NCBI GenBank assembly: GCA_009617715.1
Contig: VTFK01000026.1
Coordinates: 1,302,001 to 1,366,000, forward strand
Direction of reading: 5' to 3'
DNA: 64,000 nt
Source: Plectrocnemia conspersa
Lineage: Eukaryota; Arthropoda; Insecta; Trichoptera; Polycentropodidae
Shown: positions 38,031 to 50,100 of the stretch, in pieces
How the letters are laid out: the number at the start of each line of letters is the position of its first letter
Numbering within the stretch: position 1 is the stretch's first letter
Notes under the pieces: model-generated
Seen by the model: only the letters and a program-made list of their open reading frames with translations
Told to the model about the DNA's origin: nothing
Database searches by the model: none
Position numbers and translations under genes: made by a program

Positions 38031-39083
38031 AATTTCAATGCACAAAAAAAATATATAATTAAAATAATACATATAAAGAAACAAACAAAAAATGTAATAT
38101 AATATATGAACCGATATTTTTAAAATTGGTATATGTCCATATATTCATATATTGAGATATTTAAGGGTTTGGGTTTGAAACAACCTAAATATATTGGCAA
38201 ACGTTAATCAATTTAAGTAATGTTTTTAAAATTATAAACTTCTTGAATTTTATTGTGCAATAATAATTAATAAAAATGTTGAAATGTATATTTTCTTGGA
38301 TACATTTCAATAATAACAAATTATGAAAAATTGCCTTTTCTAAAACGTATTTTTAATTAATGTATAAGAAAACGAATAATCGAGTTTCTTAAGAAATAGT
38401 TGCAGTTATATTATAACGAATTTATAGATACACAATCATGAAAAATAAATTACTAATAATAAGAAACTATTACTTATTTCTCCTTTACACTTAGCATAAG
38501 TGAAATAATTATGGTAAACTAAGCAATTATGATTATTACGTATGGATTTATTGCACTTTCAACAAAAACATTCCTACGATAACATTTTACAGTTCAACTT
38601 TTTTTTATTAATTTACGAGGATATTGTGTAACATTGACTGTGATTATAAAAAGAGGATATTGTTATCTGACAAAAACTTCTATTGACCCAGATATTTCAT
38701 GTACAAAGATATATTCTGTAATAATAAAAATATATACTGTAAAATACATAAGTCTAAATTTCTCATTTCTCTAGAATAGAAAACATCGAGAAAAATAGAA
38801 ACACTAATTATAGCTAAACTTCTAAAAAATATACTATAAAAAATATGAAAATATAGCTACATTTTTGTAATAAAATAAAATTTAAGGTTAATTTTTAAAG
38901 CTAAAGAAAAGCAGTACCTCTCTAAATAATACATATGTATGTATATTATAATAAACAACTCGGAAGCTATCGCTAATGAAATAATAGTTATACATATTGT
39001 TTTATACATTTTTTTCTTTTTATAAATATATTTAGCGAATGCTTTCTTTATGTTTTCGATTATGACTTTTATTTTAAAATATA

Positions 39084-39114
39084 ATAATCAGGAAAAACTG
39101 ATTTTCCTGATTAT
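39084..39114. repeat. Perfect inverted repeat, 13-base arms, 5-base loop
   Basis: ATAATCAGGAAAA (39084-39096) and TTTTCCTGATTAT (39102-39114) flank ACTGA. Confidence 0.9.
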
Positions 39115-39439
39115 CATAACCATCGATTTTCATCGATTGCTTTCACATTGCTATAGATATGATATGTAGTACAATTAATTGAACTATCATCAATTTATTG
39201 AAAGAAAAGCGCCGCCGATCCGAATGTTTATTTTGACAACATATGGCGTATGAAATTGAGAATAAAAATTTAGAACGATTTCACATATGAAAGTGATTTT
39301 ATTTGACGCGACTCCAAAAAACAATTTATCAAACATATGCGTATTGTAATCGTTTTGAAATCATGCATTGCAAATGCAATATTTTTTATATGATATTTTC
39401 GACATAAAGAAGAGCATTAAATCGTCGTTTACGGTTTTG

Positions 39440-40280
39440 ATAAAGTTGTGCAATACTGACGGATTTTCCGCCGAAACGAAATATTCAAAGTGCGTCTCCG
39501 GCGTTGCGAATTTTGCGATTAGTTTTTTTTTATGTGATTAGAATTTCGTACGCACGTTCTAATGTCTCCCGTCTCTCGGCTCGAACGGCACAATCGATTT
39601 TAGTATTGCTAAGAACGAGTCGACTATCCGACCGTGGATTTTGTAAGCGCGAGAGCAACACACGAGACTAAATGCGGTCAACCCGAAGAAAGTGGGTTGT
39701 GAAATTTGAACTCCATAAACATAGTCATCATATCGATACGAAACGCGCGCGACACGCCATCGCACATGTCAAAATCGAATTTCGTTTTAACGCACGCATT
39801 ACAATAACGATAATAACGCGCGTTTAATTTTATTGTTGTCTTCGGTCGGGAGATTTCACCTCGGAGAGCACAAATCGAAAACCTTCGCAGTCGAAATTGT
39901 GTATTGAGCATTAAACGGAATAAAAAATATTGCGGAGGCGTTTTTTTTCGATTCAATGCGAAAAAAATTCCGAACGTACGCGAAAGTATTCGACGGAGAT
40001 CGTTCGCGAAATTTCAACGCGGGATAAGACAGAAACCGGCTTTTCCACTTCTTCGCCATGATTCAAAAATCGAGATGAGTTTATTTTTCGCGGATTAAGA
40101 AGACATGCCAACATTCGCGAGCGACGAAATAAAAAAATATGCGGAATGTCGAAAAAAATATACATACGTATAAGAGCGCACGCACATATACACGAATATT
40201 TTTTATAATGCGACATTGACGGCTGTCATGAAGCAGTTTCGACGTAGATATCGACGATGGGTCAGCACTGAAACCCAGAA
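39440..40280. promoter_or_regulatory. Long GC-raised island 14
   Basis: About 800 bases with many CpG and TCGCGA-like words (TTCGCGAAATTTC near 40005). GGAATG is at 40143-40148. Open frames of 64-92 codons on both strands match nothing known. Confidence 0.3.
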
Positions 40281-41349
40281 TACAAATATTGCGCAAAACT
40301 CTCGAGTTATCAATGACTACCTCAATATGAAAACTCCAAAGCAAAAATATGACAAATAACTAACATTTTTGCATTTTTGTTAAAAGAGAGTTTGTTTGAA
40401 ATACAGGTGAATAACGTAATAATTGTACTTTTATATGAGGGCCAAATATTTACAATAAGAATGTGTTAAACTGATTTGTTAACAGGTTCCTGACATTTAA
40501 AAAGTACTTCAAGAATAGAGAAAATGTTATGTTTCATGCATCTGTAGAATAATTAAGTAATACTAATCGACCGAAAAAAATTTAGGCAAGTAATTCAAAA
40601 AAATATGTTTAAAAAAATTTCAGGTATTTTCAGTAAATGATATTATTCAATTAAGCATAATACATAACAGTAGTAATGAAATCAACTACAGTTTTCTTAT
40701 CAGAATTAAAAACTATTAAAAATAAAAATGCATAAAATAATAAATATTTAAATCTCACAGTATTTATTTTTAATTTATAAAAATATATATAATATATGAA
40801 ACTTTAAGCTAATCTTATTTTGATAAAAACCAATGTAAATAAAAACCAGTGGTATTACGGAACCAAATAATTATGGTGGTGGACTGTAATGGTCATTTTC
40901 TTTCTTTGGTTTGACATAATTTTATTTTGTGTGGCTCATTCGCTCTGCATTTCTGCATATATAGTAAATAAACAGTAACAATTGCCTCTCGACGGCACAA
41001 TTTTGTGCAATTATGTGCTTGTAATTTGACGTATAAATAAAATAAAGAATAAATTATTTAATATATAGATATCACGTTACGAAATATTTTTATAAAACAA
41101 AGATTTGACATGCTGTTAACCTATCTATGTATACGTCTGAAAATGAAACAAGATAGCTGGAATTGTCTTATTTTGATAATCCAACTTCATAAAAATTGAT
41201 GGTTTTACTGTATTTGTTTTAATACACTACTGAAAAACAAATAAAAATATATATGGACGTGTCTGATATTGATTAATACGTCACAATATTATTATAAATA
41301 TAAAATTAAATCCATCGAACCGGTAATAAAAATATATATTAAAAATACA

Positions 41350-41495
41350 TTCCTACGCTAGGAAATTCAATTGTCTCCAGATCTTTGGCAAATGTTCTAT
41401 AAAGGTGGATCGAATTATGCGGCGCAGGAATGTCGTCAATAAATGTGGAGAAAATATGTGGACTAAGGATGCTGCCCTGCAGAACTCCGAAGAGT
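41350..41495 (-). mobile_element. LINE reverse-transcriptase fragment 3
   Basis: The minus strand reads LFGVLQGSILSPHIFSTF, then IDDIPAP and, after an insertion, FAKD in the place of the catalytic FADD/YADD. This is the jockey-type RT core with the second and third catalytic positions disturbed. Confidence 0.65.
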
Positions 41496-41989
41496 TTATA
41501 AATAAATTGTGATTAACATTACTTTCGTATATTTACGAATGTAATATTATCAAGAAAATAATTCAAAATATTACTTCCAGATTAAACAAATGAACAGATG
41601 TCAAATATAATATTTAAAAAAAACGTTACAAAAATATATTAAAATGAGTTTGTATAATATATAGCTTTCGTTACTATAACAACAGTTATTATATGTTTTA
41701 TCTTACGCCTGTAAAATAAATCTACAACTAGACATCAACGATCGGTCAACGTTAAAACCCGAAATTAATTTTATAGGAGTAACAACACAAACGAGACGTC
41801 GTCCACGTATCGTGCGTTCAATGCGTAAAAACGTAAACAATCGTTATCAATGAAAAGGTCGCGAAACACGTGTGTCAATATATGATGTGTGATTAATTTG
41901 AAATTGATCGTAATTGCAAACGGTACCATATATGGATTGTATTCGATTCTTACAAGAATGTGACCCTAGGGTCTATCGTCACTTTCGCG

Positions 41990-42530
41990 CAATATCGTAG
42001 ATTACGTTTGTTTACGTCGTCGGAGACCCGAGTCCCGTGTCCCGCTCGGATGCGGGAATTCGGAATGCGGCTCGATAGAATAGAGCCGGAGCACGTCGAG
42101 AAAGAGGCGTGAAGGTAGTTAGGCATTTATTTTCATATCGAAAACGAGTTCAAGAGTGCGCAGGAGAGGGGGGATCGCCCGTGGAATGTTCGGTATGCGG
42201 CGTCGGGAGAGCCGCCGTGCGTCGGTCGGGCAGGTTGCGGTCGTATTGTGGAACTACCTCCGGCTGCTGGCGAAGCGCTCTCGGGCACCGGCACTGGCAC
42301 TAGCACTGGCTAGCGATCTCCCGCTAATTACTCAACGACGACGAAAACGTTCACGCACCGCACAGCGCGAAGGCCGCGACTCGACTGACGAGCCCGCACG
42401 TGGCCGCACGCCGCCCGAGGAAAATCCCACCCTGTCCGTTGTTGCCGAGAGAGAGAGAGATAGATAGAGAGAACGCGAGCGCACCCGAAACCCTCGGAAA
42501 GGCGCAGAGCCGCACTGAGCGCGACACTAT
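41990..42530 (-). promoter_or_regulatory. GC-rich island 15: candidate distal promoter, possibly of ex
   Basis: On the minus strand TCAGT, the arthropod initiator core, lies at 42388-42384 in GTCAGTCGAGTC. A GA-rich run at 42448-42472 sits 60-85 bases upstream of it, where GAGA factor often binds. About 130 bases downstream GAG|GTAGTT (42260-42252) could be a splice donor, giving a short noncoding exon of about 42258-42386. GGAATGCG is at 42062-42069 and GGAATG at 42183-42188. Assignment to ex is inference from strand and from the lack of any other gene. Confidence 0.35.
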
Positions 42531-45289
42531 TAGGTAGGTTTCAATCAAATTCTAGCTACAGTGAAATAAATTCATTTTTTCATTTTAACTTAATTTTTTT
42601 TAATGATAATGTAAATATGGTCATTCGTTGCGGAAATGCAAATAGAACTTAAAAAAATAATCTTTTGGTGATGGGAAAAGCAAAAAACCTAGATCATTTA
42701 AAGAGACTAAAATACAAAATTTTCCGGTACAAGTTGGTTTTATCACCGCCACTGCCGCGCTTGCACACGTTTACGAGCACACATGAAATGAAATAGTTTA
42801 GCGCATGCACAAAAGTCGTCTTAGCACTCGATTGACAGTTCGGTTTTTCGTTAGAATTATGTTATCAGTGGCTTTCAATCTGTGGGTCACTTTAGATCAA
42901 AATGAAAATAAATAAAAATTAGTTTTATTTATTTTAAAACACGCCAAAACTTTTGATACATTTTTGTTTTTCTTCGAAACCCTAGTTAGACGGTCTTCTC
43001 ACAAGAATAAGAAAAACACAAATTTCTTCACGTAGGAAGAAGTTTTAAGAGCTAGTATGAATACACTAGATTTCTTTGTTTAAATATTTATTATTCGTTA
43101 AATTTAGTTTTAGTTCAATAAATAAGCCGAAGCGATTCAAGTCAAAATGTTTTTTAAGTTAATATATTAATTTTAATATTTACAAATTTATCAACAACAA
43201 AATTTGACACATCATTTTGTTAAATAATTAATCTAAAGCACATGATTTACGGTTTTCGAATTTCTCAAATTAAAAAAAAACAGATTCTTAAAAACCGAAA
43301 AACTAATCGTAAATAATGGTTTTAGTACAAAATGTTGCAAAATAGTTTCTACTGTTCTTTCTCCATAAATGTATTTTTTCTACCCTTTTCTACATATTAC
43401 AAAAAAAAATACATCAAGTGAATATGGCATGTTGTTCTATATATTACTAATCAATTTTTATATATAATTTATAGAATTTGAAATTGTTTTTTAAATTCTA
43501 AAACCAGTTTTCGAACTTTTCAATTTTTTTTACAAAAAAACGATTTTTAAAAACCGACAAACCCAAAACATAAATTTCCGTTTTCACTCAGATCTTAGCG
43601 AAAAAATTTTTTTTGGTATTTTTCTATAAGCTATTCATTTACATACAAGACATCGAATTTTTTTATCACCGTTTTTGGATTTTTTCATAATAACGAAAAT
43701 CTCAAGACCGACTTGGCCGCTAAATGCGATATGTTACAATATTTTTCTTAAAATCGTTATTATATTCATATATTATATTTTCCACAATTTAAAAAAAATA
43801 TATTTCCCATCCCATCCTGGTTCATTCATCCATCAATAAGTTATATTAGTTAAATATAAAAAATTTACGTAATGCAACCTAATACCTCTCTGTACTTAGA
43901 AAAGAGCAATTTATAAAAAAAATCGCATTGTGCAATAAATTTAATCAGGCATTTTATTTAAGAGAAATAGTTTATTACTAAAAATCTATAATTTTCGAGC
44001 TGCGCGGAATTTTTTTATAATAATTTATTCAGGCTAGAATTTAACCATCAGTTATCTCAACTTTGTAACGCTACGTAATAAATTGTGTCTTATATTTACA
44101 TTTTGAATGAAAATGTTAGTTAAAAAGGAAAAAGCCAAAAATTTCAACACAACATATTTCTTTAAAAAAATGTTGAAGAAGTTAAAAAAACGTATTGTAG
44201 TTGTTTTACAAATTTATGTAGTTTTTTCACATTAATTTTCATTGTTTTTAATAATAGTTGTTTATATACTAAACTATCTATCTTTTTACGATTTATTGTT
44301 GTACGGGGAAAAAAATTTTTTGATTAAATTCCTCACTGCGCATTAAAATAAACATTTTCATTGAAAAATCATTATATGTCACCGATACGTATATATGCCT
44401 ATTTGTTGTTAATATTTTTATTTTTCTATAGTTTCTTAGATTAGGCCAAAACGTTCTAAAATGAATTGTTACAGTGCTAAATAGGACACTGCAATAGTAT
44501 AGATTTATGGCAGAAACAATGCATCGATTATCACATTCCAATGTCTTATTAAAGATTTCTTTAAAACAATTAACGGTTGGTGACCCGTTTAGAATATTTA
44601 AGAACCGTTGATAATTAAAGGCATATACAGATAAGAATAGTCATTCGAAAACATTGCACTTATAGAAACGGCAAAACATCTTACTAAAATAAGTAACTCT
44701 AGAATTATTGTGGTGAACAATTTCTTAACGTTTTAAAATAATATGCAAAATAAAATGTATAATTTTTAACACCCGTATCTATACTGAAAACAAAAATGGG
44801 TAAGAGAAAACGAAATTCAGCTTCGGATCGTTTAAAAAATAAAATGAACGCTTATTTCTGATAATTTAATACAATTTCTTAATCAGATGGAAAAAATTTC
44901 TCGTTCCGCGTCCCAAAATCTTGACTATTTAATTGTGTCATTTTAAGAGTCAGATGTTCATTAAATATAATTTACAGTAGTTCCCAAAGCGTCCCACCAG
45001 GCTTTAATTTTAGTAAAATTATACATATTTTTTTTTCATAGGGAAATACTTTTTGAATAAATTATATTTTTATTTTTCTGTGAAAATATTTTGATAAGGG
45101 AATAGTTGTTTGAATACAAATATGTTAAAAATATATATTTTCGACCTTAACTTAAATTTGTGATTTAAGGCATCAACTATTTTACTGTACAATAAAAATA
45201 ATAATACAGTTTTAATAACCACAGTATTAAATAAAATGCGATGTAGTAAACATTTTTAGCTTATTATTGTGAAGTATCATGATTTTAGA

Positions 45290-45755
45290 GTTGGTATTGT
45301 GGCGGTCGACATATATCACACGGACGGAAAAAAATATTGAATTTCAATGACGCGCCGAACCGGCGGCGAAATAAGGTACGACAGTGCTAACGTAAGCCAT
45401 GCTCCACAGAAAAGAGCTAAAACGCCTACGTCCTAAAAAAAGTCTATGTCACTAAAGCACACTCCATCCAGTCCATCTACCTCGGATACTGCGGTTAAAA
45501 CACTTTGAATGCGAGTTGAAATAGTCCTGATTACGCGAGGAGCGGGCAGCTAATTAAAAAAAAATATTATAATAACTTTGGTGACGGGAGATGGGTGGCG
45601 ATTAGACACAGATTGAGCCACTGCAATAGTATTTTATTGCCGATTTGAAGTTCATGTTATTTATTATCTATATACAGTGAACGGTCCGCGTAGCCCGCAC
45701 CGACGTGCGAGCCCGCCAGAGTCGCCAAGATAAGAGTCTGGCGGGGATGTATTTA
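45290..45755. other. GC-raised segment with a hairpin, possible transposon remnant
   Basis: CCCGCCAGA (45712-45720) and TCTGGCGGG (45737-45745) are exact inverted repeats. Nearby sequence (CGACGCGCCGAACCGGCGGCG, ATTACGCGAGGAGCGGGC) is much richer in GC than its flanks. No coding or family match. Confidence 0.3.
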
Positions 45756-46072
45756 TTTTTTTTTATAATAAAATGTAATATATTATAACCAGGCATGTGT
45801 TATTTGACCTTTATTTAGTTAAAAAATCAGTGATTTGTATTGATTAGATTCCTGCTTTAAATACTAATTATTTACGGATAAATAAACGAAATCCTAATAG
45901 TACAATAAAAGTACAATAAAATTTCGTCCTTGCAAAACGAAAACTCTAATGTCCCGCATAAAAACTATTCAAATAATTATTTTTTATATACATTCAAAAA
46001 ATATAGCCTACAATTTTTTTGTTAAGCTTTCAAGGCTTGAATTGCATCTCATTCAACCCTTAAATGTATGTA

Positions 46073-46150
46073 CAGTAGACCCCCCAATAACACGGTAAAT
46101 TGGGGACATGCTATTTGGGTGCCCGTTACTTGCTGTGTGAGCGAGCCAAG
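46073..46150 (+). mobile_element. Single pogo/Tigger-like terminus
   Basis: CAGTAGACCCCCCAATAACA followed by CGGTAAATTGGGGAC resembles a pogo/Tigger end. No partner terminus was found. Confidence 0.3.
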
Positions 46151-47031
46151 GGAGGATATTTCACCACACGCATCTGATTCGTACACATGTATTGCAAAAA
46201 ATGTATGAGCATTTTTATTCTCCTAGCTACACGCACTCAAATAGCACAGCACATTGTATAATAGAAAAATCTACTATTAAAATTTTAAGAACTTCATTAA
46301 AATAAAAATGCATCTTAAGGGCTAGCGGGTGTATTATTAAAATAGAAAAGTTTGTTTGTAAACAATATAATTTATTTACTAGCTTAAGATACATAAAATT
46401 ATTTTATTTTAATATAAAACATTTGTGAAAATGGACGGATTTATATTAAGGCACAATAATATAACGATATTAAAATAATAATTATTATATAAAATAAATG
46501 CACATATTCATCACAAGTTATAAATGCAAATATCTTTGATGAATACATTGAAAAAGATTTAAAATTTTCATTAACATCAATATATCTGAACTTATGGCAA
46601 TTAAAACTATTTGATATATATTTTAAAAAGGCACAATTCACAACCGAATACCATCAGTCATTAAATAAATACTTTATAATATAAAAAAATAATAAATATT
46701 TACAATTAAATGTATAAACTGTAGTTTTAAATATCTATACATTAGTTATTTATTTTTTAAGAATATGTACTTAAAATCATAAACATTGAGCGATATTGTT
46801 TATTTTAATAACTGTTAAACTATTGATATCAAAAATCAGCAATAAATGCTTTTAATATAATAAAATTTATTATCTTTAATCTTATCAAAAACCTAACATT
46901 TAAAATATTATATTCATGATATTATAAATACAAAAATAAATTGAATTTGTACTTTATATTATAAATGCTATTTTACGGAAGCACAAAAACATATAATATT
47001 ACACAAAAGTGTAATTTGATTTGATCCATGT

Positions 47032-47037
47032 TTTATT
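47032..47037 (-). terminator. Poly(A) signal of fritz
   Basis: AATAAA on the minus strand, about 107 bases after the fritz stop codon. It is the first canonical signal downstream. Confidence 0.6.
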
Positions 47038-47143
47038 AAATGCGCGTGCTATTTTAATTAAATATTTTATCTAAAATGGCACACAAAAAATCCATTTTTT
47101 GCTACACCATTTTAATTCAATAACACATAAAATGGCACACATT

Positions 47144-50100
47144 TTATACAACGCCAAAATGAACGACTTTGATTTTCGTCTGCTTTTCTTTATTTTCCGG
47201 TTCTGAAATATAAATTTAATTACCGTAACAGTTGACATTGATTATAATTGAATGAATTATATTTACCAGGCTGCGGGGCAAAATCTTTGAGATATTCATT
47301 ATTGGGATCGCAGAGTGGCAAGCTATCGGCAAGTTCTCGTTGTGGATCGAGATGTCCAGCATTCGGTCCAGAAAATCCTCTACCCGGATAAATCCTTTCA
47401 TTTCGCCTCTCCTTTCTTGAAACTTCCTACAAAAAACAAACATTTTAAACAGAAATTGATATGTATAACACTCGATAAATACTTACAGGAACAACTGCTA
47501 CAGTAACGGTGTCAGAAAATTTAACTTTATTCTTTTCACCAGGTGGTTTCGTCGATGGTCCGTCACCGTCGTTCGTTCCAGATAGAGACGTCTTAATAAC
47601 TGGATTAATTTTATTGTTATTTACAAAAAGGCTACCGCAACCTTTCTCGGTGAGTTTATTCGATTCTGATTTGTTTAACTGTGATAATGACGAAGACATG
47701 TGATCGTTTTTAAAATTTCTATTAATTGGCATATTCAAGCGAATGTTCCGTTGTGGGGACATATTAGAAAATTCAGTTCTATTATTGGAAGGCAATTCTT
47801 CTCTAATGCTTTCCATCGATACTATATGTGTCAATTCTCGGTTACTTTGAGTGTGCATAGCAGACATTGTATCTTTAATAGGTTGCGGCATGAACGATTG
47901 AGGTATTGTTGGAAGTGTAGAAATCGTCGACGGAATCCTTCCAGAAAACATCGGATGTTGATGATAAACTGGCGTGTAAACATTCAATAAGCTTTCAGAT
48001 TTTAAAGCGTTTAGATTGAATCTCATTCGATCAGCTCGCGTGGGTTGATCTAAAATTATAAATCAGATTAATTGCTTCACTTCAAAACATATTTAATTTA
48101 AAAATAGATTACCTGAACTAGAAGCATTTTCTGGCAATTCCGTTTGAAACAGATCTAAAGCCGATTGCGATTTTACGACAGGCTGTGGAATGATCTCTAC
48201 AACCCTATGTAAAACTCTATTATCAGAAGGAGCCATGCCATCTAACGGATGATTCGCGGCTTCGTTCCATTCAAAGTTGTCCCTTTCAGGAAATTTATAT
48301 TTCGTTGCTACTTTAGGCAGCGGTAAGCTCGGAGTGTTGATGAAATTCTTTGTAAAGTTGTTTTGTGGAACGGGGACGTACGGAAGCGGCGGCGGAGATC
48401 TATGCACTTGCGAATACAGTTGGTTTTGCATAGACGAGCCATATAAATCAATGTTTTTAATTAAACTACTAGCGCTCTTGTCTACAATTGGATCGTCTTC
48501 TAACGACAGATCGCTCGAACTTGAACAATTTGAGCAAGATAAACGCGAACAAGAAGAATCTATAAGTGTGTTATGTATAAATAAATAATTATACTAATAT
48601 ACAGAATCATAAAAGATTAAAATTAATATTAAATTACCGCATGAACTGATAACTTCTTCGGCATGATGGAAAGCTTCTTTAGCCAAATCATCAGCACCTA
48701 TCGCTTCAGCGGCGTGTTTGATATCCATAAAAAGATCGTGATGTCCAACGTCAATAGCAAGACTAAACGCTTTTTCTAATCTACCGTATCTAAAATGATT
48801 TCTATAATTCATTATCTGATTCAAGTGAATATATTAAAAATAAAATGTATACCTCAATAAATGGCGAAAGAATCTACGGCACAAATCGTGTAACTGAGGT
48901 AAGTGGGTCATGCGTATCGATGAGGGGAAGCTTTTAACCGGTGCTAGAAAAGTTCCTAAAGCAGCTTGTGCTAATTCTTCTCGTTCAGCATTTAATGCAC
49001 GACTGAAAATAAATTCATGTTTAAATATTTTTTTTATTAATCAAGTATTCTATTACAAATGATTTAGTAACTCACGAGAATAGACTGTTTATTATTCTAT
49101 GTAACAAAGCAAGACAAGATGTTCCTTGAGTTTCCCAATCCATCGTTCGTAACTTTGCTACAGCTGTTGCTTCTGAATCTAAGTAGACTGGCCCACCACC
49201 ACCTTCTTCCCCCTAAAATTTTATATTGGAATATGATCAGCATAAAAATCAAAATCAAAATAATTACAAAGAAAATACCTGAAATGTAGAAGGAGCATAT
49301 ATTCTAATGCACACAATTGGACCATTTTCCATGATTGCCAATAATAACCCATCGCCTGATACAAAATTATTAGTACTTATGACACTTGAGGTTTTATTAC
49401 ATTTGAACATTAAATGTGTCATAACTGGTTCTTTTCTGTAACATAAATATAATACATGAGTGATGATTATTGTTGATTAAGGATTTCGATCATTTAGTTC
49501 GCTCCAGTTTTTTTCTCTATATAGTTCTGCAAAGTTGTGATCATTTTGAAACCATGGAAGACGTATTTAATTCATAATAATCAATCATTTGCAAGATGTT
49601 TTTGGAGAGTGCTGAATCGAAAAATACCATTTTAACTACGAGTCTTAAAGACAATGAGTATAACATCTGATCAAACGCCGATCATTCTACGAAGAAAAGC
49701 TAGTGATGGATATACGTATGTGTGACTATTTGTATACATTTCTAAAATAGTTCTTTGAAAAGGGTACAAAAATACTTGTTTACTTGAAGAAATATAAGTT
49801 AATAATAAAATTATAGAAATCTAGAACTTTGTAAGTATACCTCATATATATGTAGTTTACCTAAAATAAGACGATAAGTCAAATACAGATGAAGATGGTA
49901 AATGATCGCTGACAGGAGCAAGATGAACAGGAGCTAGCGCTGTATCCCAGCATTGCAACTGTGATCCAACTCCGCCGATCATAATAGCATAGCCACCGCC
50001 GTCTTGCCACCAACAGCAAGTTCTTGCAACCTAAAAATATATTAATTTATGAATAAGCATAATTAAAAAAAATATAAATTTAAAAAAGTATTATTACGAA

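Larger units (their letters stand above)
514..47031. other. 46-kb gene desert upstream of ex (probable 5' intron and regulatory region)
   Basis: No reading frame here has the length, family match or splice structure of a real gene. The background is AT-rich spacer with poly-A/T and TA-rich runs, broken by GC-rich islands and transposon remnants listed separately. In 900-1980, 6560-9580, 13390-15590, 16230-17320, 31020-33940, 42600-45290 and 46200-47030 I see nothing beyond simple AT-rich sequence and short, unassignable open frames. Because the ex coding exon starts just after a splice acceptor, part of this desert is probably an ex 5' intron, but the first exon is not proven. Confidence 0.6.
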
